This document shows positions 50,686 to 57,289 of a stretch of DNA of 64,000 nucleotides, piece by piece. The stretch is taken from contig NZ_WQKZ01000004.1 in assembly GCF_009755225.1 (NCBI RefSeq), positions 558,001 through 622,000 on the forward strand, in the 5' to 3' direction. Origin of the DNA: Hymenobacter ginkgonis (lineage in GTDB: Bacteria; Bacteroidota; Bacteroidia; Cytophagales; Hymenobacteraceae). Under the pieces are notes generated by a model. The model did not search any database and had not been told where the DNA came from. It worked only from the letters and a program-made list of their open reading frames with translations. Numbering within the stretch: the stretch's first letter is position 1; every line of letters begins with the position of its first letter. Position numbers and translations under genes: made by a program.

Positions 50686-51012
50686 ATGGAAACTCAGGTC
50701 TTAGTGCTCACTTTTCAGGAATGTGCTATCCGCTACGGGCTGGGCCGCACCGAGCTGCGCCAGTTTGTGGAACTGGGTTTGCTGCGCTCAGCGCCCGCGC
50801 CCGATACCATTGAGGTTGAAGAGCCCGATGAGGTGCTGCCCCGCCTGGCGCGTCTGCATCACGGCTTAGGCCTGGCTCCCGAGGCCATCGACTTGGTGCT
50901 GCTCATGCGCCAGCGCCTGCTCAGCCTGCAAGCCTCCCTAGCCCGCGAAACGGCCCGCGCCCGGCAGCTCGAAGATTTTTTGCACGGTACCGGGCCGTTG
51001 GTCAATGGTTGA
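50686..51012 (+). CDS. cbpM: CbpM-like modulator of CbpA
   Basis: A 108-residue MerR-like helical protein, METQVLVLTFQECAIRYGLG, with the LRQFVELGLLRS and LARLHHGLGLAPEAIDLVLLMRQ segments of the CbpM/YccV-type chaperone modulators, which bind the J domain of CbpA and inhibit it. It follows the DnaJ-like gene with 62 bases. A classical two-gene chaperone/regulator unit. Confidence 0.85.
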   Translation: METQVLVLTFQECAIRYGLGRTELRQFVELGLLRSAPAPDTIEVEEPDEVLPRLARLHHGLGLAPEAIDLVLLMRQRLLSLQASLARETARARQLEDFLHGTGPLVNG

Positions 51013-51047
51013 TGAACAAGCGTTTCGCATTGCTCATCAACTTCTAC

Positions 51048-51797
51048 TCAATGGCCAACGGCTAGCGCGAGCAGCAGGCCGCCCAGCGTGGCACCCAGCT
51101 TGGGCCAGTTGAGACGATGCTCAGGGCTGGTTTCGAACAGGATAGTAGTGGACACGTGTAGAAAGTTGCCAGCCACAAAGCCCAATAAGGCAGCGTAGAT
51201 ACCGCTGCCCAGCAGTTGCTTCAGCACTACGTAGTTGCTGAAAACCAGCCCCGCCGGTGAAGCCAGCGCAAATACCAGCAGCCAAGGCCATACCTGTTTA
51301 AACGAGCCCAGCCGCAGCCGTAGCAACGTGGCTAGCGCTACCGCCGCTGGCATATGGTGCAGCGCTACCCCCAGCACTAGCGCGTAGAAGTGCTGGCCTA
51401 CCTCGCCCGAGCCAGTACCCCGCACCAAAATGCTGCCTTCTAGCAACGAGTGCAGCACGAGCGCAAATACCAGCAGTAGCGGCACTCGCCCCCTACCCCC
51501 ACCCTTCGCCTCAGGGTGGTCGTGTACATGCCCGTGCTCTATACCCTGCGAGAGCACTTCCAGTAGCAGTTGCCCAAAAAAACCAGCTAGCACCCAGTAG
51601 CCCACTTGCTGCGGCACGGTCGGCAGCAGCGTCAGGGCTTCGGGAAGCAGGTGTGTGATGGTGAGCGTGAATAGATAAGCCCCGCTAAAAGCCAGCAGCG
51701 GCTTGAGCCACTGTGTGGTGCGGGCTTCTGGCACAATACCCACTACGCCGCCCGCCCCTAAAACTGCCGCCACCAAAAGTAAAATTGCAACCCACAT
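51048..51797 (-). CDS. ZIP family metal transporter
   Basis: A 249-residue integral membrane protein with about eight helices. The start at 51797 (MWVAILLLVAAVLGAGG) begins helix 1. Metal-binding helices IV and V show HLLPEALTLLP, LHSLLEGSILVRG and HHMPAAVALATLLRLRLG, and a His-rich loop (EHGHVHDHPEAKGGG) lies between helices III and IV, as in ZupT-like zinc or iron importers. The gene begins immediately downstream of a 50-base palindrome (51813-51862) that likely regulates it. Confidence 0.93.
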   Translation of the reverse strand: MWVAILLLVAAVLGAGGVVGIVPEARTTQWLKPLLAFSGAYLFTLTITHLLPEALTLLPTVPQQVGYWVLAGFFGQLLLEVLSQGIEHGHVHDHPEAKGGGRGRVPLLLVFALVLHSLLEGSILVRGTGSGEVGQHFYALVLGVALHHMPAAVALATLLRLRLGSFKQVWPWLLVFALASPAGLVFSNYVVLKQLLGSGIYAALLGFVAGNFLHVSTTILFETSPEHRLNWPKLGATLGGLLLALAVGH

Positions 51798-51812
51798 AGG
51801 ATATGTAACATA

Positions 51813-51862
51813 AAAGCTTGCATCAATGTTGCAAATAATTTTGCAACATTGATGCAAGCTTT
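51813..51862. promoter_or_regulatory. 50-base palindrome upstream of the ZIP gene (candidate metal-regulator operator)
   Basis: Arms 51813-51835 and 51840-51862 are perfectly complementary (23 bp) around a TAAT loop. Inner half-sites TGTTGCAA and TTGCAACA flank the centre. The position directly upstream of a zinc/iron importer suggests a Fur- or Zur-family operator, or an RNA hairpin; the regulator is not identified in the window. Confidence 0.55.
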
Positions 51863-51907
51863 ATCAATAGCTCTCACTCACGGCTTTAAGCCATGCAAGC
51901 GGCCGAG

Positions 51908-52327
51908 CTATTTGCGATTGGTATTCGTATTGTTGCCGGAAGTTGGGTCTTGGTGCATACCCGGTGATGCCACTGGAGCCGTGCCCGGTGTGCCCGGAGC
52001 CGACGTAGCGCCTCCTTGCTGCGTGGTAGCACCTTCGCCGGGCTTGGCGGCCGTGCCTTCTTGGGTATCGGCCGTTTGTACCGCGCCCGCGGTGGGGGCA
52101 GCCCGCTTGATGTTCATCGAAGAATTAGTGGGCTTGGTGATGGCGCCACCTTTTGCCTGGTTAGGAGCAGCATCGGTGCCTTGGTCAAAATTGTCGCTGG
52201 GCCGGGTGCCGGGAGCAATTTGGTCGAGCGAAACTTTTTGGTCGGGGCGCCAATCGGAGGGCTCACTGCTGCACGAGGCAAGCAGCACTACGGCAGCCGG
52301 AGCTAAGTAAGAAAGCAGCTTTTTCAT
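51908..52327 (-). CDS. lipoprotein of low complexity
   Basis: A 139-residue lipoprotein: signal MKKLLSYLAPAAVVLL followed by lipobox LASC. The mature part is rich in Ala, Thr, Pro, Gly, Asn and Gln with no hydrophobic core and ends NNTNTNRK. No known domain. It resembles the lipoprotein at 14127-14483 in composition. Likely extracytoplasmic, role unknown. Confidence 0.75.
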   Translation of the reverse strand: MKKLLSYLAPAAVVLLASCSSEPSDWRPDQKVSLDQIAPGTRPSDNFDQGTDAAPNQAKGGAITKPTNSSMNIKRAAPTAGAVQTADTQEGTAAKPGEGATTQQGGATSAPGTPGTAPVASPGMHQDPTSGNNTNTNRK

Positions 52328-52403
52328 ACGGGTCGAAATCCTTGCGGAAAATAAAAGTTTTACAATTCAGAATGGTGCGCATGCACCTACTACAGCCACG
52401 GCG

Positions 52404-53024
52404 CTAAGCAGCGGGCGCATCAGTCAGGAGCCCTTTGCGGCGCAGCAAAGCCTCAAATAGCTTGCGGTCGTTGTCATTATTAAACAAACGCAGGGGCAAA
52501 TGTAGAAACACCGGCACGTCGAACGTGCGCGCTAGCCACTGGCGCCACGCGGCCATATCGGCCGGCGGCACACCGGGTTTGAGGTACAGCAAGAACGCAT
52601 CAGGGTCGCGGCGCACGCGGCCAATTTGGTCCCAGGGTAGGGCCATAGCTCGCTGCTCGGTCTGGCGCATCACGAGCTGGCGCTGGTCGGCCTCGTAGTT
52701 CATGCGCTCAAATAGCGGCTTGCTTTGCTCCATTTGCGTCACGCCCGTAATCTGGGCCGAGCGCAGCAGCACAAATAATACCGTGAGCACTACGCTCAGC
52801 GCTAGCCACCACCACGAGTGCCAAATAACGGCGGGCAGCAACCCAATGGCAAACGGAATTGTAACGTACCACCATTCCTTACGCCACACCTCGGCCATGG
52901 CCAAGCGGGTATACGTGTTGGTATCGAACTGGTATTTCTTGGTTTTGATGGAGCCGGGCGCCGCCTGCTGCACCTGCTGCTGGCGGTAGCCCCCGCCACC
53001 GCCGCGTTGGTTAGGTTGGTTCAT
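52404..53024 (-). CDS. YcxB-like membrane protein
   Basis: A 206-residue protein with two adjacent transmembrane helices (about 50-90; YVTIPFAIGLLPAVIWHSWWWLALSVVLTVLFVLL) and a cytoplasmic domain with ERMNYEADQRQLVMRQTEQRAMALPWDQIGRVRRDPDAFLLYL, the YcxB-like pattern. N-terminus rich in Gln and Gly (MNQPNQRGGGGGY). The family is thought to sense or regulate at the membrane, without a known mechanism. Located downstream of nadC. Confidence 0.8.
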   Translation of the reverse strand: MNQPNQRGGGGGYRQQQVQQAAPGSIKTKKYQFDTNTYTRLAMAEVWRKEWWYVTIPFAIGLLPAVIWHSWWWLALSVVLTVLFVLLRSAQITGVTQMEQSKPLFERMNYEADQRQLVMRQTEQRAMALPWDQIGRVRRDPDAFLLYLKPGVPPADMAAWRQWLARTFDVPVFLHLPLRLFNNDNDRKLFEALLRRKGLLTDAPAA

Positions 53025-53044
53025 TGTAATAAGGAATAGTCAAT

Positions 53045-53122
53045 GGTTAATGATTAATTAAACTAGTCAGTTGAACGCCAAAAGAACATTAACTGCTGAT
53101 AATTAATCCTTAATCATTAAAT
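53045..53122. repeat. TTAATGATTAATTAA element, copy 2, within an inverted repeat
   Basis: GGTTAATGATTAATTA (53045-53060) and a reverse-oriented TAATTAATCCTTAATCATTA (53100-53118) face each other between nadC and the YcxB-like gene; the first holds the same 15-mer as at 41309-41323. Confidence 0.5.
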
Positions 53123-53988
53123 CAGTAGGCTTTTAAACTCAAATCGAGACTGCCGGCCGAGTGCGTAAGCGCCCCCACCGAAATAAAGTCGACGCCTGTA
53201 GCCGCCACTTCTGCAATGGTTTGCTCGGTGATGCCGCCGCTGGCTTCGAGGGGCACACGGCCAGCCACCAGCGCCACGGCCTCGCGCAACTGCGCGGGGG
53301 CCATGTTGTCGAGCATAATGCGAGCAAGGCCACCGGCATCCAGTGCTTGCTGCACCTCAGCCAGCGTGCGCGTTTCGACCTCAATGGGTAGTTGGCGGCC
53401 CGTACGCTGCAAATACTCTTTGGTGGCTTGCACAGCCGCCGCTATGCCACCCGCGTAGTCCACGTGGTTGTCCTTGAGCATAATCATGTCGAACAAGCCG
53501 TAGCGGTGGTTGGCGCCGCCCCCAATGAGCACCGCCCACTTCTCGCAAATGCGAAAATTGGGCGTCGTTTTGCGGGTGTCGAGCAACAGGGCTTTGGTGC
53601 CCGCCAACAGGCTAGTCAAATGCGCGGTGTGCGTGGCAATGCCGCTCATGCGCTGCATACAGTTGAGCACCAAGCGCTCGGCTGTAAGGATGCTACGCGC
53701 CGGGCCCTCGACGGTAAAAGCCACATCGCCGACCCGAATGCGGGCGCCATCTTCGAGCTGCACAGCTAGTTGCAGGGTAGGGTCTACTTCCTTAAAAATA
53801 AGCTGGGCCAAGGCCACGCCAGCCAGCACGCCCTCTCCTTTTACTAATAAGTGCGCCCGGTTGCGCGCATCGGCCGGAATAGCGGCCAGAGACGAATGGT
53901 CGCCATCGCCTACATCTTCGGCCAGGGCCGTGCGAATGAAGGTGCTAAGGGCTTCCGATGTAAGGTAGGGGGTAGGGGTGGCTGACAC
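53122..53988 (-). CDS. nadC: nicotinate-nucleotide pyrophosphorylase (quinolinate phosphoribosyltransferase)
   Basis: A 288-residue enzyme of NAD synthesis converting quinolinate and PRPP into nicotinate mononucleotide. Family segments: LAEDVGDGDHSSLAAIP, GEGVLAGV, RLVLNCMQRMSGIAT, LLLDTRKTTPNFRICEKWAVLIGGGANHRYGLFDMIMLKDNHV and LDNMAPAQLREAV. The GTG start at 53988 is supported by a consensus promoter (TACCTTTG at 54000-53993) that ends four bases before it, suggesting a leaderless mRNA; the longer open frame upstream carries the promoter. N-terminus SATPTPYL comes from the CCTACCCC motif. nadA and nadB are not adjacent. Confidence 0.93.
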   Translation of the reverse strand: MSATPTPYLTSEALSTFIRTALAEDVGDGDHSSLAAIPADARNRAHLLVKGEGVLAGVALAQLIFKEVDPTLQLAVQLEDGARIRVGDVAFTVEGPARSILTAERLVLNCMQRMSGIATHTAHLTSLLAGTKALLLDTRKTTPNFRICEKWAVLIGGGANHRYGLFDMIMLKDNHVDYAGGIAAAVQATKEYLQRTGRQLPIEVETRTLAEVQQALDAGGLARIMLDNMAPAQLREAVALVAGRVPLEASGGITEQTIAEVAATGVDFISVGALTHSAGSLDLSLKAY

Positions 53989-53992
53989 TCGG

Positions 53993-54022
53993 CAAAGGTA
54001 CACCGGCCACAGGTAGCACAAA
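53993..54022 (-). promoter_or_regulatory. promoter of nadC
   Basis: TTTG (54022-54019), 18 bases, TACCTTTG (54000-53993), ending four bases before the GTG start. Confidence 0.8.
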
Positions 54023-54053
54023 AAGCCCGGCAAGCTGGGGGCCTGCCGGGCTA
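54022..54053 (-). terminator. terminator of the DUF4783 gene
   Basis: AGCCCGGCA / TGCCGGGCT stem followed by a T run on the minus strand; it abuts the nadC -33 element. Confidence 0.85.
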
Positions 54054-54067
54054 AACCGGGTGGTCGC

Positions 54068-54469
54068 TTATTCCTTGGTAAAATCGATGGTATCTATTAG
54101 CGGCGTGCTGCGTTTGGGCTTCAGCTTGATGAATACTTGGTAGGTGCCGCTGCGCCCCACGTAGCGCCCCACGGCGTAAGGAATGCCGTCGTTGCTGGCG
54201 CCCTGGTGCACAATCTCGAAGCTATTGGGAGCGTTCTTAGCGAAGAAGTTGCGCATTACTAATTCAGTTTGCGTAGAGTTGTAACTCTGGTGGTCGCCAT
54301 CGAAGCCTACTTCGACCGAAGGCGCCAGATACTGCGCCAACTCCCGCGAAGAGCCCCCCGCAATAGCCGAACGCACGGCCGTCAACTGGTCGCCGCCCTG
54401 TGCCTGCGCGCCCCACCCGACCAGCAAAAACCAACTAAAAAGTAGTACTTTAGTAAAAATAGATTTCAT
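54068..54469 (-). CDS. DUF4783 family secreted protein
   Basis: A 133-residue NTF2-like protein with signal peptide MKSIFTKVLLFSWFLLVGWGAQAQ. Conserved DUF4783 sequence: AIAGGSSRELAQYLAPSVEVGFDGDHQSYNSTQTELVMRNFFAKN, and YVGRSGTYQVFIKLK. A periplasmic protein of unknown role in Bacteroidota, often next to nadC. A TAGTTTTG element (54527-54520) about 50 bases upstream is the likely promoter. Confidence 0.9.
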   Translation of the reverse strand: MKSIFTKVLLFSWFLLVGWGAQAQGGDQLTAVRSAIAGGSSRELAQYLAPSVEVGFDGDHQSYNSTQTELVMRNFFAKNAPNSFEIVHQGASNDGIPYAVGRYVGRSGTYQVFIKLKPKRSTPLIDTIDFTKE

Positions 54470-54619
54470 AAAAACAAGCACCCGCAAATAGGTGAATCGC
54501 CTGTGAATGGGGGTAAAGCCAAAACTATGCCAGCTGAGCTAGTTTCTGAGCCTTTTCTGAAGCCTTTCTGAAACCAGTGAGGCTTCGTACGTAGTGAGCC
54601 GGCTTTGGGGTACGCGGCG

Positions 54620-54627
54620 TACTTTTG
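54620..54627 (+). promoter_or_regulatory. -7 element of gpmI
   Basis: TACTTTTG ending four bases before the ATG at 54632; no convincing -33 element at the usual distance. Suggests a leaderless transcript. Confidence 0.55.
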
Positions 54628-54631
54628 TAGC

Positions 54632-56167
54632 ATGAATAAGCAGGTTTTATTGGTCATTCTGGACGGTTGGGGAATTGCCCCTAATGTGAATGTTTCGGCG
54701 GTCGACAAAGCGCGTACCCCTTACTTCCACGAACTGCTCCAACGCTTTCCACATAGCAAACTCCAAGCTTCGGGCGAGGCGGTAGGCCTACCCGAAGGCC
54801 AGATGGGCAACTCGGAAGTCGGCCACATGAACATCGGGGCTGGCCGGGTAGTCGACCAAGAGCTAGTGCGCATCGCCAAAGCTATTCGGGAGCGTAAGCT
54901 TGGCCAAGTACCAGCCTTGAAGGAAGCATTGGAATACGCAAAGCTAAACAATAAACCCTTCCATCTAATTGGCCTGCTGTCGGATGGTGGCGTGCACTCG
55001 CACATCGACCACGTGAAAGCGCTTTGCACCATTACCCACGAGGCCGGCGTGCACAAAACCTTCATTCATGCCTTCACCGATGGGCGCGACACCGACCCCA
55101 AGAGCGGCGTGCATTTCGTGAATGAACTGGAGCAGTACAACGAGCGCACGGGAGCCAAAATCGCTTCTATCGTGGGGCGCTACTACGCCATGGACCGCGA
55201 CCAGCGCTGGGAACGGGTGAAAATTGCTTACGACCTGCTGGTGAATGGGATAGGCACGCCGTCGCAAAACCTGATTCAAAGTATTCAGGAACAATACAAA
55301 GACGGCGTAACCGACGAGTTTTTGAAGCCCATTGTGAAGACGGCCGCCGATGGCCTGCCGCTGGCCACCATTCAGGAAGGCGATGTGGTGCTGTGCTTTA
55401 ACTTCCGCACCGACCGCGGCCGCGAAATCACGGAGGCGCTTACGCAGCAGGACTTCAATGCCTACCAGATGCACCGCCTGAACCTGCGCTACCTCACGAT
55501 GACGAACTACGATGCGACGTTTGTGGGTGTAACGCCGATTTTTGAGAAGGATAACCTTAATAATACGCTGGGCGAAACACTGGCTGCGTACAACAAAACG
55601 CAGATTCGCATGGCCGAAACAGAGAAGTATCCGCACGTAACCTTCTTTTTTTCGGGGGGTAGGGAAAAGGAATTTGTGGGCGAAACCCGCATCCTGCGGG
55701 CCTCGCCCAAGGTAGCAACCTACGACTTGCAACCCGAAATGAGCGCCTATGAACTGCGCGACGCTTTGGTGCCGGAGCTCCAAGCCAATTCGGCCGATTT
55801 TGTCGTAGTCAACTTTGCCAATCCTGACATGGTAGGCCATACGGGCGTGTTTGAAGCCGTAGTGAAAGCAGTAGAAACGACCGACGCTTGCGCGCACGAT
55901 GTGGTGGAGGCCGCCCTGGCCGCTGGCTACGCCACCATCGTCATTGCTGACCACGGCAATGCGGAGTTCATGCGCAACGAGGACGGCTCGCCCAATACGG
56001 CGCACACGACCAACCTGGTACCCTGCATCTTAGCTGACCACAACTACCGCGGCACCCTAGCCGATGGCAAGCTAGGTGACATTGCGCCCACTGTGCTCGC
56101 GCTCATGGGCTTACCCCAGCCCAGCGAGATGACCGGCCAAAGCTTGCTGCGCCCCAGCGCCAGCTAG
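54632..56167 (+). CDS. gpmI: 2,3-bisphosphoglycerate-independent phosphoglycerate mutase
   Basis: A 511-residue alkaline-phosphatase-fold mutase needing Mn2+. LVILDGWG (Asp11) and the phospho-acceptor serine in PEGQMGNSEVGHMN (Ser61) are in place, followed by HSHIDHVKAL, FTDGRDTDPKSG and the metal motifs NFRTDRGREI, NFANPDMVGHTG and IADHGNAEFM. Length and motifs are complete. The start at 54632 is chosen from the conserved N-terminus; the promoter's -7 element ends four bases before it. A second, non-homologous mutase gene (gpmA) lies at 2.8 kb. Confidence 0.96.
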   Translation: MNKQVLLVILDGWGIAPNVNVSAVDKARTPYFHELLQRFPHSKLQASGEAVGLPEGQMGNSEVGHMNIGAGRVVDQELVRIAKAIRERKLGQVPALKEALEYAKLNNKPFHLIGLLSDGGVHSHIDHVKALCTITHEAGVHKTFIHAFTDGRDTDPKSGVHFVNELEQYNERTGAKIASIVGRYYAMDRDQRWERVKIAYDLLVNGIGTPSQNLIQSIQEQYKDGVTDEFLKPIVKTAADGLPLATIQEGDVVLCFNFRTDRGREITEALTQQDFNAYQMHRLNLRYLTMTNYDATFVGVTPIFEKDNLNNTLGETLAAYNKTQIRMAETEKYPHVTFFFSGGREKEFVGETRILRASPKVATYDLQPEMSAYELRDALVPELQANSADFVVVNFANPDMVGHTGVFEAVVKAVETTDACAHDVVEAALAAGYATIVIADHGNAEFMRNEDGSPNTAHTTNLVPCILADHNYRGTLADGKLGDIAPTVLALMGLPQPSEMTGQSLLRPSAS

Positions 56168-56211
56168 CCCAAGCAGGCTTGAACAAAACGGCGATTCTTT
56201 TCCTTTTCGCA

Positions 56212-56252
56212 GTATCCCGCCGGGCCAACATACCGGGCGGGATACGTTTTTA
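56212..56252 (+). terminator. terminator of gpmI
   Basis: GTATCCCGC / GCGGGATAC stem (56212-56220 with 56237-56245) with GTTTTT tail. Confidence 0.85.
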
Positions 56253-56254
56253 AT

Positions 56255-56851
56255 ATGGGTTGTAGCAGAAGTTTTTATGTACTGAGCAGCGCGCTGCTGG
56301 CGCTTAGCGGTTGCGGCGGTGGCACAGCTACCGACCCGGCTGCGGCGGGCGCGGCCCACCAAGCCGGGCCTTATTTCGACGTGCGGGGCTTGCTTGATGC
56401 TCAGGTGCGGCAGCTAGCTACCCGCCACCCAGCTGTTACCAAACACGTGAGCCTGCGCGGCGGCGCTACGGAAACCGTGCAGGTGCCGCAGGTAAAATGG
56501 ACCGATGAGCTCCAGATTTTTTACCAAGCCGACATTAACAAAGCTGCCTTGCGCGGCGCCTATAAAGTAGACTCCTCGGCGCTGCCGGGGGGGGTAGTGC
56601 GCCGCACGTATCACCTGCTACCAGGCCACGACAATGCGCCCGTCGTGTTCATGACCGTAACGAGCGCCGCCCACCAGCCCCAGGAAGTACAGGCCACGCT
56701 GCGCCAGGATAATGCTTTGTTCTTTGGGCAAAAAAACCTGCATCTCTCGCTGCGCCAAGGCCAACTAAGTGCGTACAGCGTGGTAGGCGTGCAAAAACTG
56801 GTGCTATTCGACACGCTCCGCTACCAAACGGCAGCCCAAGTACAACTATGA
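56255..56851 (+). CDS. lipoprotein of unknown function
   Basis: A 198-residue lipoprotein. The signal sequence MGCSRSFYVLSSALLALSGC ends in lipobox LSGC. The mature part begins GGGTATDPAAAG and then forms beta strands (GLLDAQVRQLATRHPAVTKHVSLRGGATETV, VKWTDELQIFYQADINKAALRGAYKVD). No family recognised. Convergent with the yjbQ gene with only 13 bases between the stops. Confidence 0.75.
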   Translation: MGCSRSFYVLSSALLALSGCGGGTATDPAAAGAAHQAGPYFDVRGLLDAQVRQLATRHPAVTKHVSLRGGATETVQVPQVKWTDELQIFYQADINKAALRGAYKVDSSALPGGVVRRTYHLLPGHDNAPVVFMTVTSAAHQPQEVQATLRQDNALFFGQKNLHLSLRQGQLSAYSVVGVQKLVLFDTLRYQTAAQVQL

Positions 56852-56864
56852 GCTAGCGACGCTG

Positions 56865-57287
56865 CTACTCCCCTAGCAGCGTCGCTACCACCCAGCGGCG
56901 ACCACCGTGGCGGCGATGCTCCCCCAGACACAGGCCCTGCCAAGTGCCCAGTAGCAGGCGGCCATCCGCGATGGGCACCGTCACGGAGTTGCCCAGCATG
57001 GCGGCCTTGAGGTGGGCCGTCATATCATCGGGGCCTTCTAGAGTATGCTGAAAATAAGCAGCGTTATCGGGCGCCAAGCGCCGGAAATACTCCTGAAAAT
57101 CGCGCCGCACGGTGGGGTCAGCGTTCTCCGTAATAAACAGGCTAGCCGACGTATGCTGAATAAAAAAATGGGCCGTACCCACGCGCATGGTTTCCAGCTC
57201 GGGCAGCTGGGCCAGCAGCAAATCGGTGATGAGGTGAAAACCTTCAGCGACGGCGGGTAGGCGCAGGCGTTTTTGAACGTAGCGCAT
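56865..57287 (-). CDS. YjbQ-family (UPF0047) protein
   Basis: A 140-residue UPF0047 protein, once called secondary thiamine-phosphate synthase. MRYVQKRLRLPAVAEGFHLITDLL starts the family core, then GTAHFFIQHTSASLFITENADPTVRRDFQEYFRRLAP, and LGTWQGLCLGEHRRHGGRRWVVATLLGE with the conserved GTWQ and EHR segments. Cytoplasmic; the physiological role is uncertain. It follows the beta-helix lipoprotein gene by two bases and is probably co-transcribed with it. Confidence 0.9.
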   Translation of the reverse strand: MRYVQKRLRLPAVAEGFHLITDLLLAQLPELETMRVGTAHFFIQHTSASLFITENADPTVRRDFQEYFRRLAPDNAAYFQHTLEGPDDMTAHLKAAMLGNSVTVPIADGRLLLGTWQGLCLGEHRRHGGRRWVVATLLGE

Positions 57288-57289
57288 GG

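Noticed and set aside
54965..56005. 346-codon open frame antisense to gpmI
   Set aside because: Shadow of a conserved gene; composition His/Arg/Val-rich as expected for antisense of high-GC coding DNA.
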